In this document: positions 41,106-49,937 of the stretch, one piece after another
Position numbering within the stretch: the first letter of the stretch is position 1
Layout: each line of letters begins with the position of its first letter
Assembly (NCBI GenBank): GCA_026129905.1
Contig: JAHCHE010000002.1
Span: 1-64,000, forward strand
Source: Bryobacteraceae bacterium
GTDB taxonomy: Bacteria > Acidobacteriota > Terriglobia > Bryobacterales > Bryobacteraceae
Reading direction: 5' to 3'
DNA: 64,000 bases
The notes under the pieces: generated by a model
What the model was told of the DNA's origin: nothing
What the model saw: only the letters and a program-made list of their open reading frames with translations
Database searches by the model: none
Made by a program: the position numbers and the translations under genes

Positions 41106-41699
41106 ATGCCACAGGACCCACAAGTCAAGCGAAGCCTCGGGCTGGCTCATTTCGTCTCGTCGATCGCCGACAATTCCGGACTCTCAATCCTGGATTTAGG
41201 AGAGATCTCTCAGCCGAACGTGACGTTCATCACGACGTTGGGACACCGGTTGTATTCGGAAGATCTGCTGCGGACGCTGGATTCACATATGCTGGACGGG
41301 GATCTCGCCGGCGGTCCGGCGCAACCCGACCGGATCGAGGGGTTCCTGCACGAGTGTCTCGGATTCCCGGCGAGTTCGCTGGACGGCGCCCTGGTTTGGG
41401 ACACGCTGCAATACGTGTCACGGCCGCTGCTGCTGGCGATCGTGGAGCGGCTGCACGAGGTGCTGAAGCCCGGGGCGTGCCTGCTGACGCTGTTTCACGC
41501 TTCGGAGCGCCCTCAGGAACTACCGCTGTTTTCCTACCGCATCGCAAGTCCCGAAACGTTGCACCTGGTTTCCCGCGGAACGCGCCAGTCCATTCAGTTC
41601 TTCAACAACCGGGGAATTGAGAAGCTGTTCGAGCGGTTCTCCTCGGTGAAGTTCTTCCTCACCCGAGACAACATCCGGGAAGTGATCGTCAGCCGATAG
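41106..41699 (+). CDS. Methyltransferase-like protein next to bactofilin
   Basis: 197 aa from ATG 41106 (GGAG nine bases upstream); GTG 41055 could add 17 residues. The layout suggests a degenerate SAM-methyltransferase fold: LSILDLGEISQPNVTFITTLGHRLY at the cofactor loop where GxGxG is missing, then ALVWDTLQYV and RLHEVLKPGACLLTLFHASE. The fold is recognisable but the glycine loop is poor, so binding of SAM is doubtful. It follows the bactofilin gene by 53 bases and probably is co-expressed with it. Confidence 0.6.
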   Translation: MPQDPQVKRSLGLAHFVSSIADNSGLSILDLGEISQPNVTFITTLGHRLYSEDLLRTLDSHMLDGDLAGGPAQPDRIEGFLHECLGFPASSLDGALVWDTLQYVSRPLLLAIVERLHEVLKPGACLLTLFHASERPQELPLFSYRIASPETLHLVSRGTRQSIQFFNNRGIEKLFERFSSVKFFLTRDNIREVIVSR

Positions 41700-41717
41700 G
41701 GCGAGCCGCGCGGTTTC

Positions 41718-42542
41718 TCAGCCCGCCAGCGCGTCGAGAACGCCGCGCATGTAGGCGAGGGACTTCATCATGCCGGGCAGCGGATTGTCGGCATGAATTT
41801 CGTATTCGAGCATGACGCCGCCCTGGTAGTTCATCGCGCGAAGCTGGCGGAAGATGGCGACGATCGGCATGGCGCCGTCGCCCACCGCGACCTGGCTGTC
41901 CTTGCCCAGCAGGTCGCGCAGATCCTTGATGTGCACGTCGAACAGGCGAGGGCCCGCGCGTTTCATCCACTCGACGACGTCGGCCCCGGTGCGGGTGGTG
42001 TGGCCCGCGTCGATGCACAGCCCCATGCGGGGATCGCGGTTCTTCACCGCCTCGAGGACGCTTTCGGGCGTGGGAAAATGCCGGTCTTCCGGCCCGTGGT
42101 TGTGGATGGCGGTCTTGATATCGTACTCGCCGACAAGTTTCTCGACGGCGTCGAGCGTGGCGTGGCTGGGAGCGCAGACCATCATCGGCATGCCGCTGTT
42201 GCGGGCGTACTCGAACATGGCCCGGAGTTCCGCCGGCTTGGTAAGGTCGATGTTGCCGCCGCTCAGGACATCGACCCCGGCATCGCGGAATTCCTGGCTG
42301 CCGGCCTTTAATTCCGCTGCCGGCGCCTCGTAGGGCAAGTGGAACGACTTGATGCTGACGTACTTCACGCCGAGCTCTTTCAGCATCCCGATGGCGTCGG
42401 CGCGCGAAAACTTGCGCAATGAATAGCTGGCGACGCCGAGCCGCAACTCTCCGGGCGCGGTCCGGCCGCCGTGAGCGCCCGCCGCGGCCGCCAACGCCGC
42501 AGCCCCTCCGAAAAAACCTCGCCGGGTGGTCACGTGTCGCAT
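41718..42542 (-). CDS. Tat-exported sugar phosphate isomerase/epimerase-like protein
   Basis: 274 aa from ATG 42542, preceded by AGGGA; an upstream Met at 42563 is less likely. Leader TTRRGFFGGAAALAAAAG is a twin-arginine signal. TIM-barrel family marks: GVASYSLRKFSRADAIGMLKELG, AIHNHGPED, LCIDAGHTTRTG with Asp/His metal ligands, and MLEYEIHADNPLPGM. Exported members of this family with unknown substrates are numerous in acidobacteria and planctomycetes. Confidence 0.85.
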   Translation of the reverse strand: MRHVTTRRGFFGGAAALAAAAGAHGGRTAPGELRLGVASYSLRKFSRADAIGMLKELGVKYVSIKSFHLPYEAPAAELKAGSQEFRDAGVDVLSGGNIDLTKPAELRAMFEYARNSGMPMMVCAPSHATLDAVEKLVGEYDIKTAIHNHGPEDRHFPTPESVLEAVKNRDPRMGLCIDAGHTTRTGADVVEWMKRAGPRLFDVHIKDLRDLLGKDSQVAVGDGAMPIVAIFRQLRAMNYQGGVMLEYEIHADNPLPGMMKSLAYMRGVLDALAG

Positions 42543-42648
42543 CGCGTTCCCTATATGTAGCATTCGGGCGCGGCCGGGTCAAACCGCGTTTGCCCGGAGC
42601 ACGCCGCCAAGGCTAGAGTAGAAGATTACGCTGTCCGTATTTCCCTAA

Positions 42649-43413
42649 GTGATCCTGCCCGGAACCACAATCACTCTTCTCCTGGTCATGGCGCTGGTAC
42701 TGGCCGGCGCGGCGGCGGGCATCTGGTTCGGTTCGGCTCGAAGCTCGTCCGTGCGCTTGGTGTCGCTGAGCGGCGGGGTGCTGGTGGGGCTGTCGCTGTT
42801 CTGGATCTTTCCGGAGGTGGGCAGCCGCTACGGGTGGGGCGCCGGGGCCGCGATGGTCAGCGCGGGAGCGGGTCTGGTCTGGCTGATCGACCGTTACGTC
42901 TATCCGGTTTGTCCCACCTGCGCGCACAGCCACGACCACGAGGCGTGTGCTACGCGCCTGCACGGCTTCGCCGGACCACTGGTGGCCGCCGTGGCGATCC
43001 ACAGCCTGGTGGACGGATTCGGCATCGCGGTGGGACACGATCCGCACTCGGGCGAACTCGGCCGGGCGGTTTTCTGGGCGCTCGCGCTGCACAAAGTGCC
43101 GGAAGGGCTGGCGCTGGGGGTGATGCTTCGCGCTTCGATGCGGACGTGGCAGCGGGCGCTGGCCGCGTGCCTGGCGGCGCAGTCGCCGATGCTGGCGGGC
43201 GGCCTGCTACAGAGCATCTTCGCGCCGTTCATGAGCGGCATCGGGCTGGCGATGCTGGCTGGGCTGGCGGCGGGCAGCTTTCTCTATCTCGGAGTGCACG
43301 CCGTGCATACGGAATGGAAGCAGCGGCGCGCGGCGCCGGCCTTCGCGGCGGCTTTAGCGGGAGCGGCGCTGGCGGCCCTGCTCGAGCGGCTGATGGCAGG
43401 CTTGCGGCTGTAA
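42649..43413 (+). CDS. ZIP-family metal transporter
   Basis: 254 aa from a GTG start. Eight membrane segments are predicted. Family signatures HSLVDGFGIAVG (helix IV) and HKVPEGLALGVML (helix V) provide the metal-site His and Glu. The loop before helix IV is a Cys/His cluster, CPTCAHSHDHEAC, likely binding Zn or Fe. ZIP proteins import divalent metals. There is no strong ribosome site, and GTG 42649 is chosen as the first in-frame start, so a few residues are uncertain. Confidence 0.85.
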   Translation: MILPGTTITLLLVMALVLAGAAAGIWFGSARSSSVRLVSLSGGVLVGLSLFWIFPEVGSRYGWGAGAAMVSAGAGLVWLIDRYVYPVCPTCAHSHDHEACATRLHGFAGPLVAAVAIHSLVDGFGIAVGHDPHSGELGRAVFWALALHKVPEGLALGVMLRASMRTWQRALAACLAAQSPMLAGGLLQSIFAPFMSGIGLAMLAGLAAGSFLYLGVHAVHTEWKQRRAAPAFAAALAGAALAALLERLMAGLRL

Positions 43414-43421
43414 GTTCGCGC

Positions 43422-44849
43422 TCAGGTTGTCGCGGGCGGCCTGCGGCGGTGCCAGTCGGTCGCCTGCTGGAACTCGCGCCCGACGGCGAGCAGGGTGTTT
43501 TCGTAAAACGGGCGCCCCACGAGGCTGATGCCCAGCGGCAGGCCGCCGTCGAAACCGCAGGGGAGCGAGAGGGCGGGCAATCCGGCCAGGTTGCCGGCGG
43601 GGATCAGGTCGCGCAACCCGCGGGACTTGGGCTTGGCGTCGCCGGCGCCGCCGAGCCGTTCTTCCACCTTGGAGGCGGGACCGAAGCGGGAAGGCGTCAC
43701 GAGCACGTTGACGTCGACGAACAGCTTGCGAAATTCGTCCTGGATCAGGCGGCGGATCCGCATCGCGCGGAGGTAGTCTTTGGCCGGAATCTCGAGTCCG
43801 GCTTTGAGGCCGGCGATCTGGTCCTTGTCGGCAAGCCGATCCACCTGGCCGCCGGCGATCAACGGCTCGAACACGGCCGAGCCTTCCGCGCGGATGATCG
43901 TTCCCGTGACCGCTCCGTAGGGAAAATCGGGCAATTCCACTTCCTTTAGCCGAAAACCCATGTCTTTAATGACCCGCCACGCCTCTCTGAGAGCGGGGCG
44001 GCTGGATTCCGCGGCGGACTCCTCGAAATCCGACGGAGCGTATCCGACCGTGAGGTCGGCGAATTTGCGGACGAATTGCGGCGCGTAGTAGAAGCGCTTG
44101 CCGGCCGAGCCCGGATCTTTGCCGTCGCCGCCGGAGATCTCCTGGAGCGTGAGACCGCAGTCTTCGGCGGAGCGGCACAGCGTTCCGATCTTGTCCATCG
44201 TCCAGGAAAGCGCCATCGCTCCGTAGCGGCTGACATAGCCGTAAGTGGGCCGCAACCCGGTTACGCCGCAGAAGGCGGCCGGCGTCATGATGGAGCCGGA
44301 GGTTTCCGAGCCGATCGCGAAGACCGTCAGGCCGGCTGCCACGGCGGCGCCGGAGCCGCTGGAGGAGCCGCCGGACCAGCGGGTTACGTCCCACGGATTG
44401 AGGCCCGGACCGGTCATCGAGGCGGAGGGATAGCGATAGCCGCCTCCGCCCGCCAGTTCCACCATTGCAAGCTTCCCGGTCAGTACGGCGCCGGCGCCCT
44501 CCAGCTTGTCGATCACCGTCGCGTCGTAATCGAAGACCTGGCCGGCGTAGGGCTCCGCGCCCCACGTCGTGGGCTTTCCGGCGACGGTGAGAAGATCCTT
44601 CACGGCGAACGGGATGCCTTGCAGCGGACCGCGAAACCGCTCCCGCCGGAGATCGTCGTCCACGTCCGCTGCCTTGCGCATCGCCAAGTCCCGCAGCGAG
44701 AGGGCCAGCGCGTTGTACTTCGGACCGGTCTTTTCCAGCCGGTCGCAGAAAGCCGCCGCCAGTTCGCGCGCGCTGAATTCCCGCTTTTTCAGACGCGCGT
44801 TCAATTCCGCGATTGTCGAGAAAAAGATGTCTTCGCCGAATTGCGCCAT
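43422..44849 (-). CDS. Amidase-signature enzyme
   Basis: 475 aa. The Ser-cisSer-Lys triad region is clear: Lys in GIPFAVKDLLTVAG, the cis Ser in WSGGSSSGSGAAVAAG, and the nucleophile Ser in GSETSGSIMTPAAFCGVTGLRP. No leader sequence. Family members hydrolyse amides or transfer ammonia (GatA). It is not GatA since no gatB or gatC is nearby. It is the last gene of an operon led by aroDE and a small Tat protein. Confidence 0.88.
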   Translation of the reverse strand: MAQFGEDIFFSTIAELNARLKKREFSARELAAAFCDRLEKTGPKYNALALSLRDLAMRKAADVDDDLRRERFRGPLQGIPFAVKDLLTVAGKPTTWGAEPYAGQVFDYDATVIDKLEGAGAVLTGKLAMVELAGGGGYRYPSASMTGPGLNPWDVTRWSGGSSSGSGAAVAAGLTVFAIGSETSGSIMTPAAFCGVTGLRPTYGYVSRYGAMALSWTMDKIGTLCRSAEDCGLTLQEISGGDGKDPGSAGKRFYYAPQFVRKFADLTVGYAPSDFEESAAESSRPALREAWRVIKDMGFRLKEVELPDFPYGAVTGTIIRAEGSAVFEPLIAGGQVDRLADKDQIAGLKAGLEIPAKDYLRAMRIRRLIQDEFRKLFVDVNVLVTPSRFGPASKVEERLGGAGDAKPKSRGLRDLIPAGNLAGLPALSLPCGFDGGLPLGISLVGRPFYENTLLAVGREFQQATDWHRRRPPATT

Positions 44850-44864
44850 GTTGCTACCCGAGGA

Positions 44865-45068
44865 TTACGGCTTGAAGACGAACGACGGTTCCTTGCTCAT
44901 CTCCAGCGGAAACGCGGCGAGCTCGCCGGCCGCTTCGCGGACGCTTCGGCGAGCCTCCTCAAGCGGATCCTGAGCCTTGGTCTCCTGCTGGGGAGGCACA
45001 GCCGCAAGCGCCGGCGCGGCGGCCAGCAACGCGGCGCCCACTTCTCTTCGCGTGTACGCTGCGCGCAT
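44865..45068 (-). CDS. Small Tat-type secreted protein coupled to the amidase
   Basis: 67 aa. Leader AAYTRREVGAALLAAAPALAA is twin-arginine-like; the mature part is only ~45 residues, charged, ending FPLEMSKEPSFVFKP. A short C-terminal EPxFxFKP tail of this type is a conserved feature I associate with small acidobacterial genes beside amidases (from memory, unchecked). It sits 15 bases before the amidase and 5 after aroDE, in one operon. Role unknown. Confidence 0.65.
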   Translation of the reverse strand: MRAAYTRREVGAALLAAAPALAAVPPQQETKAQDPLEEARRSVREAAGELAAFPLEMSKEPSFVFKP

Positions 45069-45073
45069 ACGAA

Positions 45074-46594
45074 CTACATTATAGACTCCGGCTGCGGCCC
45101 CAGCGCCTCTTGCACGGCGCGTTCCATGGCGGCGCGGGGCGCGGAACTTCCGGTCCAGGTTTCGAACTGGCGGACGGCCTGTTCGACGAACATCCGCGCG
45201 CCCGGGATTACGGTTCGTTTGCCTTCCCGGGCGCGCCGGATCAACTCGGTCTCCATGGGGTTATAGACCATGTCGAAGACGACGTCGGCCGGAATGTCGT
45301 GATCGAAGAAACACTCGCCGACGCGCGGGTGCATGCCCAGAGGGGTGGCGTGGACGAGGGCGTCGAAATGCCGGGACGTCAGGTTCTCGCGGGGAACGGC
45401 CTCGCCGCCGCAAGCCCGGGCCAGGGCGCGGGCGCGCTCGATGTTGCGGGCGACCACCGATACCTTCGCGCCCTGCTCGGCGAGAGCGAAGACGGCGGCC
45501 CGGGCAGCGCCGCCGTTGCCGGCCACTAGGACCGAGGACTTCGGCAACCGGATCTGTTTGGCGAGCGGGGCGACAATGCCCTCCACGTCGGTATTGGCGC
45601 CGCGCCATTTTCCGGCTTTGCGCCAGACGGTATTTACGGCGCCGATGCGGCGCGCCAGCGGGTCGACGACGTCAAGGTAGCGGATCACCTTCTGCTTGTG
45701 CGGAATGGTGACGCTGAAGCCGGCGACGGGGAGCTTTTCGGCGAGCAGGAAGAAATCCTTGAGCTGGGCGGCCGGAACCCGGAAGGGAACGTAGACGGCG
45801 TCGATGCGGCGCGACTGGAAGGCGCGATTGTGAACATACGGCGAGATGGAATGGCCGACCGGATCGGCGATAACGCCGTAGATGGCGGTGGAGCGGCTGA
45901 GTTTTTCCACTCGGTACAGGTGACGCAACTGCTTGATGGAGACCTGCCCGGCGGCGGTTCCTTCCGCCGCGGCCGGGGCCGCGTACGTGTAGATCCCGCC
46001 GTAGACGGGCGACAGGACGCGGGAGGGAAATCCAATTTCGCCCATGGCGAGCACGATGAGGGGCACGCGCGAAGCGGATCGCCCCAGACAAAGCACGCGA
46101 AAAATGTCCGATGGTCTCCGCGCCGTCGTGACGATTTTGTAGGCGGCGGCGGGGATTTTCATCATCCGGCGGAGAATCGTCTCCACGCCCGCGCTGCCGG
46201 AGAAGTTGTGGTAAGAAACGATCAGTTGCGATCCGGCCCGCAATCGTTCGAGGCTTTCGACCGCGGATTCGGCGCTTTCGATTTCCAGGTCGATCGCTTT
46301 GGCGCCGGCCAGGACGGCGTTTTCCAGCAACCGGATCTGTTCCTCGATGCTGCCGTCGAACCGGCCCTTGTTCTGATGCCGGCGGCAGGTGCAAAGCACG
46401 AGGCAATCCGGATATTCCGCGTGAAAACGGCGGATCGCTTCCAGCCCCTGCTCGGGACGCTGCAGGTAATCGAGGCGGAATTCGAGAAAGCTTCCGCCGG
46501 AATCGGCCTCGCGGCGCGCGTGGGAGATCAACTCTTCCGCGTCGTCAAAGCCAAGCGCGATGCAGATCCTTGGAAAAATGGGCCGGCGAGGCAT
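45074..46594 (-). CDS. aroDE: Bifunctional 3-dehydroquinate dehydratase/shikimate dehydrogenase
   Basis: 506 aa. Residues ~1-225 are a type I dehydroquinase: Glu38 in LEFRLDYL, His129 in VSYHNF, Schiff-base Lys153 in YKIVTT. Residues ~235-500 are shikimate dehydrogenase: YGVIADPVGHSISPYVHN, Lys in VTIPHKQKV, NTVWRKAGKWRGANTDVEG, NADP loop VAGNGGAARAAVFALAEQG, and ATPLGMHP. The fusion performs steps three and four of the shikimate pathway, passing dehydroshikimate between domains. Such fusions occur in plants and some bacteria. Confidence 0.95.
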   Translation of the reverse strand: MPRRPIFPRICIALGFDDAEELISHARREADSGGSFLEFRLDYLQRPEQGLEAIRRFHAEYPDCLVLCTCRRHQNKGRFDGSIEEQIRLLENAVLAGAKAIDLEIESAESAVESLERLRAGSQLIVSYHNFSGSAGVETILRRMMKIPAAAYKIVTTARRPSDIFRVLCLGRSASRVPLIVLAMGEIGFPSRVLSPVYGGIYTYAAPAAAEGTAAGQVSIKQLRHLYRVEKLSRSTAIYGVIADPVGHSISPYVHNRAFQSRRIDAVYVPFRVPAAQLKDFFLLAEKLPVAGFSVTIPHKQKVIRYLDVVDPLARRIGAVNTVWRKAGKWRGANTDVEGIVAPLAKQIRLPKSSVLVAGNGGAARAAVFALAEQGAKVSVVARNIERARALARACGGEAVPRENLTSRHFDALVHATPLGMHPRVGECFFDHDIPADVVFDMVYNPMETELIRRAREGKRTVIPGARMFVEQAVRQFETWTGSSAPRAAMERAVQEALGPQPESIM

Positions 46595-46642
46595 TGGTAT
46601 GCGTCAGTCAGAATAGCACGGGACGCATTAGGATAAAAGAGA

Positions 46643-48196
46643 ATGAGGACTTCGCGGCGCGAGGCCGCCCGCGGAGGGACGCTCGCTTCCATGACCCACA
46701 ACATCTCTCACGCGCTCGCGCTGGCAGGCAGCGGATTCCGGAAGGCGGCGGCGCCGCTGCTGATCGCCGCCTGGTGTTGGCATTGCGCCGCGGCGTACGG
46801 CGCCCAGGCGCAGGAGATCCTCCAGGAGCGGGTGGCGCTCTCGTATCCGGAGGATGTAGCGGTAAAGGTGCTGTTTGCGCCGACGCACCGGGCGCCTGGC
46901 GCGGCGGGCCGAGCCGAGGCGAGGAGGAGGCCGGGTCGGACCGAAATCAACCTGGACGTCCAGGCCATGAAGCCGGCAATCTCGTTCGGCGGCGACCTGA
47001 ACACTTACATCCTGTGGACTCTCTCGCCCGAGGGCGACGCTTTCAACCTCGGCGAAATCGTGCTGCGCGGCGCGAAAGGTCAGTTACGGGTCACGACGCC
47101 GCTGACCACGTTCGGCATGCTGGTCACGGCCGAACCACACTTTCTGGTGGACCGGCCCAGCGAGTTCGTGGTGCTGGAGAACACCGCCGCGGGCGTTCCG
47201 CAGGACGAGGGCGTCGATGTAATCAATTACCGGTATGCCGCGTGGAAGGCGGACTATCGCGCGGCGAAGGAGACGCTCGCCGACGCGCCGTTGGGGGAGG
47301 GCGGAATTCGGACGGACCGCTACCAGGCCATCGTGGCCGTGCGATTGGCGGACCAAGCCGGGGCGCAGCAGTACGCCCCTGAAGAACTGAGCCTCGCGCA
47401 GTCCGTGCTCAGCGCCACGCAACAGCGATTCGCGCAGAAAGCGGACGAACGGCAGGTGGCGCTCCAGGCGCGCCGCACCGTGTCGCTGGCCGTTCACGCG
47501 CAGCGGATGGCGCGCGAGCGCGCGGAGCAGGCGGCGCGGGCGAAAGAGCGTCGCGAGCACAAGGCCCAGATCGACCAACTCACGCAGGCGCGGGAGGCGG
47601 CCGAGGCCGCCGAGGCGCGCGCCAAGGACGAAACGCGGCGGACGCGCGAACAGACGCAGAAGTCGCAGGCCCTGGTCGATCAGATGGAGCAGAAGATGCT
47701 CGCGGCAAACCAGGAGGCGGACCGTCTCGCTCGACTGAAAGCCAAGGCCGAAGCGGACGCCCGCTCCGCGCAGGACCAGACTTCGGCCATGTACGTACGG
47801 CTTCAGAACGCGCTGAGCCGCGTGGCGGCCACGCAGGAAACCGAACGCGGATTGGTGGTGAACCTTCCGGACATTCTCTTCGACTCCGGTCAGGCCACGC
47901 TGCGGCCAAAAGCGCGGGAGGTGTTGAGCAGCATCGCCGGCGTGCTGCTGGTGGCGCCGGACTATCGCATCAGCATCGAAGGCCACACCGACAACTCCGG
48001 CCGGCCGCAACTGAACCAGCGCCTATCCGAACGGCGGGCGGCGGCGGTGCGAGCCTACCTGGAAAGCGCGCAGATCTCGCCCGCGGCCATGACGGTGCGA
48101 GGCTTCGGAGAATCGCGGCCGGTGGCGGCCAACCGGACCGCGGCCGGACGGCAGCAGAACCGGCGGGTGGAACTGATCATCGAAGGGCTCAGGTAG
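46643..48196 (+). CDS. OmpA-domain outer-membrane/periplasmic protein with coiled coil
   Basis: 517 aa. The N-terminus is ambiguous: the first Met at 46643 precedes a stretch of ~16 residues; ATG 46691 starts a hydrophobic leader (HALALAGSGFRKAAAPLLIAAWCWHCAAAYGA). A beta-rich region ~60-210 follows, then a long helical coiled coil ~240-390 (EREHKAQIDQL-like heptads rich in Ala/Glu/Arg), then an OmpA/Pal domain ~400-515 with LPDILFDSGQATLRPKAREVL, IEGHTDNSGRPQLNQRLSERR and RRVELIIEG. It binds peptidoglycan and probably links it to the envelope. Confidence 0.85.
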   Translation: MRTSRREAARGGTLASMTHNISHALALAGSGFRKAAAPLLIAAWCWHCAAAYGAQAQEILQERVALSYPEDVAVKVLFAPTHRAPGAAGRAEARRRPGRTEINLDVQAMKPAISFGGDLNTYILWTLSPEGDAFNLGEIVLRGAKGQLRVTTPLTTFGMLVTAEPHFLVDRPSEFVVLENTAAGVPQDEGVDVINYRYAAWKADYRAAKETLADAPLGEGGIRTDRYQAIVAVRLADQAGAQQYAPEELSLAQSVLSATQQRFAQKADERQVALQARRTVSLAVHAQRMARERAEQAARAKERREHKAQIDQLTQAREAAEAAEARAKDETRRTREQTQKSQALVDQMEQKMLAANQEADRLARLKAKAEADARSAQDQTSAMYVRLQNALSRVAATQETERGLVVNLPDILFDSGQATLRPKAREVLSSIAGVLLVAPDYRISIEGHTDNSGRPQLNQRLSERRAAAVRAYLESAQISPAAMTVRGFGESRPVAANRTAAGRQQNRRVELIIEGLR

Positions 48197-48213
48197 GTCC
48201 GGAGACGACGCGC

Positions 48214-48942
48214 TCAGGAGGCGTGCGCGGCGGCCGCGAGCCGCTGCTTCCAGGCGTCGAGGATGGCGGCGGTGGCCGTGGCACCGAAGCGCGAGCAACC
48301 CGCTTCATAGACCTGGATCGCCTTGTCCAGGTCGCGAACGCCGCCGGCGGCCTTAACCTGGACGTTTGGAGCGCAGTGCTCGTACATCAGCCGCAGGTCC
48401 TCCAGCGTCGCGCCCGAGGGGGCGAAACCCGTCGACGTTTTCGTGAAATCCACCCCGGCTCGCTTGGAGATCTTGCAGGCAATGATCTTCAGCTCCTCCG
48501 TCAAGTAGGCATTTTCGAAGATCACTTTCAGGATCGCGCCCTGCTCGTGACAGGCGTCGGCCATCTGGAAGAGCTCCGATTCGACGTACTTGAACTGCCT
48601 CGACAGGAGCTTGCCGATGTTGAGCACCATGTCGATCTCCTTGACCCCTCGGCGGAGCAGATCGCGGGCCTCGTAGAGCTTCACCGGCGTGGTGTGCGAG
48701 CCATGGGGAAAACCGACCACGCTGCCGACGACGACGCCGGTGTCCTTGGTCAGCGTTACGGCCAGATCGGCGTCCGAGGGACGGACGGTGACGTTGGCGA
48801 CGTTGTACTCGACAGCGAGCTTGCATCCGTCGATCACGCGCGCCTCGTCCAATTCCGGCCGCAGCAGCGAGTGGTCGATCATTTTGGCCAGTTGCTCGTA
48901 GGTGGTTAAAGGCGGTCTTACATCGTCCATAATGTTTTCCAA
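48214..48942 (-). CDS. deoC: Deoxyribose-phosphate aldolase
   Basis: 242 aa. TIM barrel with the Schiff-base Lys in VDFTKTSTGFAPSGAT, second Lys in VQVKAAGGVRDLD, and EIDMVLNIGKL around the first conserved Asp. Starts: Met 48942 or 48930. The enzyme splits deoxyribose-5-phosphate to glyceraldehyde-3-phosphate and acetaldehyde. The usual Cys of the Cys-x-x-Pro motif is Thr here (VTVRPSD), as in some DeoC branches. It lies downstream of the cpoB gene (64-base gap) on the same strand. Confidence 0.9.
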   Translation of the reverse strand: MENIMDDVRPPLTTYEQLAKMIDHSLLRPELDEARVIDGCKLAVEYNVANVTVRPSDADLAVTLTKDTGVVVGSVVGFPHGSHTTPVKLYEARDLLRRGVKEIDMVLNIGKLLSRQFKYVESELFQMADACHEQGAILKVIFENAYLTEELKIIACKISKRAGVDFTKTSTGFAPSGATLEDLRLMYEHCAPNVQVKAAGGVRDLDKAIQVYEAGCSRFGATATAAILDAWKQRLAAAAHAS

Positions 48943-49006
48943 TGCCGCAGTCCGGTTGAGGCGGCGAGCGGCAGGAAGCGTTGGGGCGCCGCCGGCCGCG
49001 CGGATG

Positions 49007-49849
49007 CTACAACCCTAATTCCTTGAGCCGGCTTCGCGCTTTTCCGGCGACCTCGCCGTCGGGGTATTTCTTCAGCAGCGCGCGCAGTTCCCTGCCAGCC
49101 GACGCTTTGTCGCCGGCTTTGGCGAAGCTCATCGCCTTCATGTACATTGCGTCGGGCGTTTTTTGATTCTCGGGGTACTTTTCGAGAACCAGGTCGAATG
49201 CCTCGATGGCAGCCTGCAAATCCCCTTTGGCGTAGTGGATCTCGCCGATGTGGAACTCCGCCTGGGGCGCCAGGTCGGCGTTGGGGAAGTTCCGGACGAA
49301 CTCCTGATATTGAGCGAGAGCAAGGTCGAGCTGGCCGCCAGTCTGGTCGCGTCTTGCATTGTTGTAAAGCAAATCCGCCGACATGGCCGGCGAGCCTCCG
49401 CCCGAAGGGGTCGCGTACCCGCCGGGAGGGGGCGCCGGGGGCGCCGCCAGGACATCCACCGCCGACTTGAGATCCCCGACCTGGGTCTGGAGCTTGCCCA
49501 ACCTGCCGTTTAGATCCGCCACCGATTCGCGCACGAAACGGAACTCGTTGGACATGGAATCGACCTTGGAGCCGAGAGCGGCCACGGGGGCCACCAGGAC
49601 CTTCTCCTGATCGCGGAGAGTCTCCTTGACGTTCTTGTCGAGAACGACGACCGACGTGTTCGCGCTGTTCACCCTGTCGAGAACCTGTTCCACCAGGAGC
49701 GTGAGAGACGCCAGCTTGTCGTTGGTGGAGCGGATCTGATCCTGGAGAAGGGCCATATCTCGCTGCAGCTCTTGGATTTGCTGCCTCTGCGCCACCAGTG
49801 TGACGGGGGCTAGAAGGAGCAATAGACGGCACGCAAAGGCAACACGCAT
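49007..49849 (-). CDS. cpoB: Tol-Pal system coordinator (CpoB/YbgF)
   Basis: 280 aa from ATG 49849, chosen for GGAGG five bases upstream; a frame to 49888 is rejected. Signal peptide RVAFACRLLLLLAPVTLVAQ. The N-terminal coiled coil ~25-130 (QIQELQRDMALLQDQIRST) is followed by a Pro/Gly linker and TPR repeats from ~160 (LLYNNARRDQTGGQLDLALAQ, GEIHYAKGDLQAAIEAFDLV). CpoB coordinates peptidoglycan synthesis with outer-membrane constriction. Last gene of the tol-pal cluster. Confidence 0.9.
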   Translation of the reverse strand: MRVAFACRLLLLLAPVTLVAQRQQIQELQRDMALLQDQIRSTNDKLASLTLLVEQVLDRVNSANTSVVVLDKNVKETLRDQEKVLVAPVAALGSKVDSMSNEFRFVRESVADLNGRLGKLQTQVGDLKSAVDVLAAPPAPPPGGYATPSGGGSPAMSADLLYNNARRDQTGGQLDLALAQYQEFVRNFPNADLAPQAEFHIGEIHYAKGDLQAAIEAFDLVLEKYPENQKTPDAMYMKAMSFAKAGDKASAGRELRALLKKYPDGEVAGKARSRLKELGL

Positions 49850-49871
49850 CTGTACCTCCAGCGTAAACGAT

Positions 49872-49916
49872 CTGGGAGCGTTCGTCACCCCCGTCAGGGT
49901 TAGACGGCGCTCCCAG
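49872..49916 (-). promoter_or_regulatory. Hairpin between pal and cpoB
   Basis: CTGGGAGCG (49872-49880) and CGCTCCCAG (49908-49916) form a 9-bp perfect stem around a 27-base loop, lying in the 88-base pal-cpoB gap. No T-run follows, so partial processing or mRNA stabilisation between the two genes is more likely than termination. Confidence 0.45.
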
Positions 49917-49937
49917 CGATGATGTTGCCGGTTCGGA

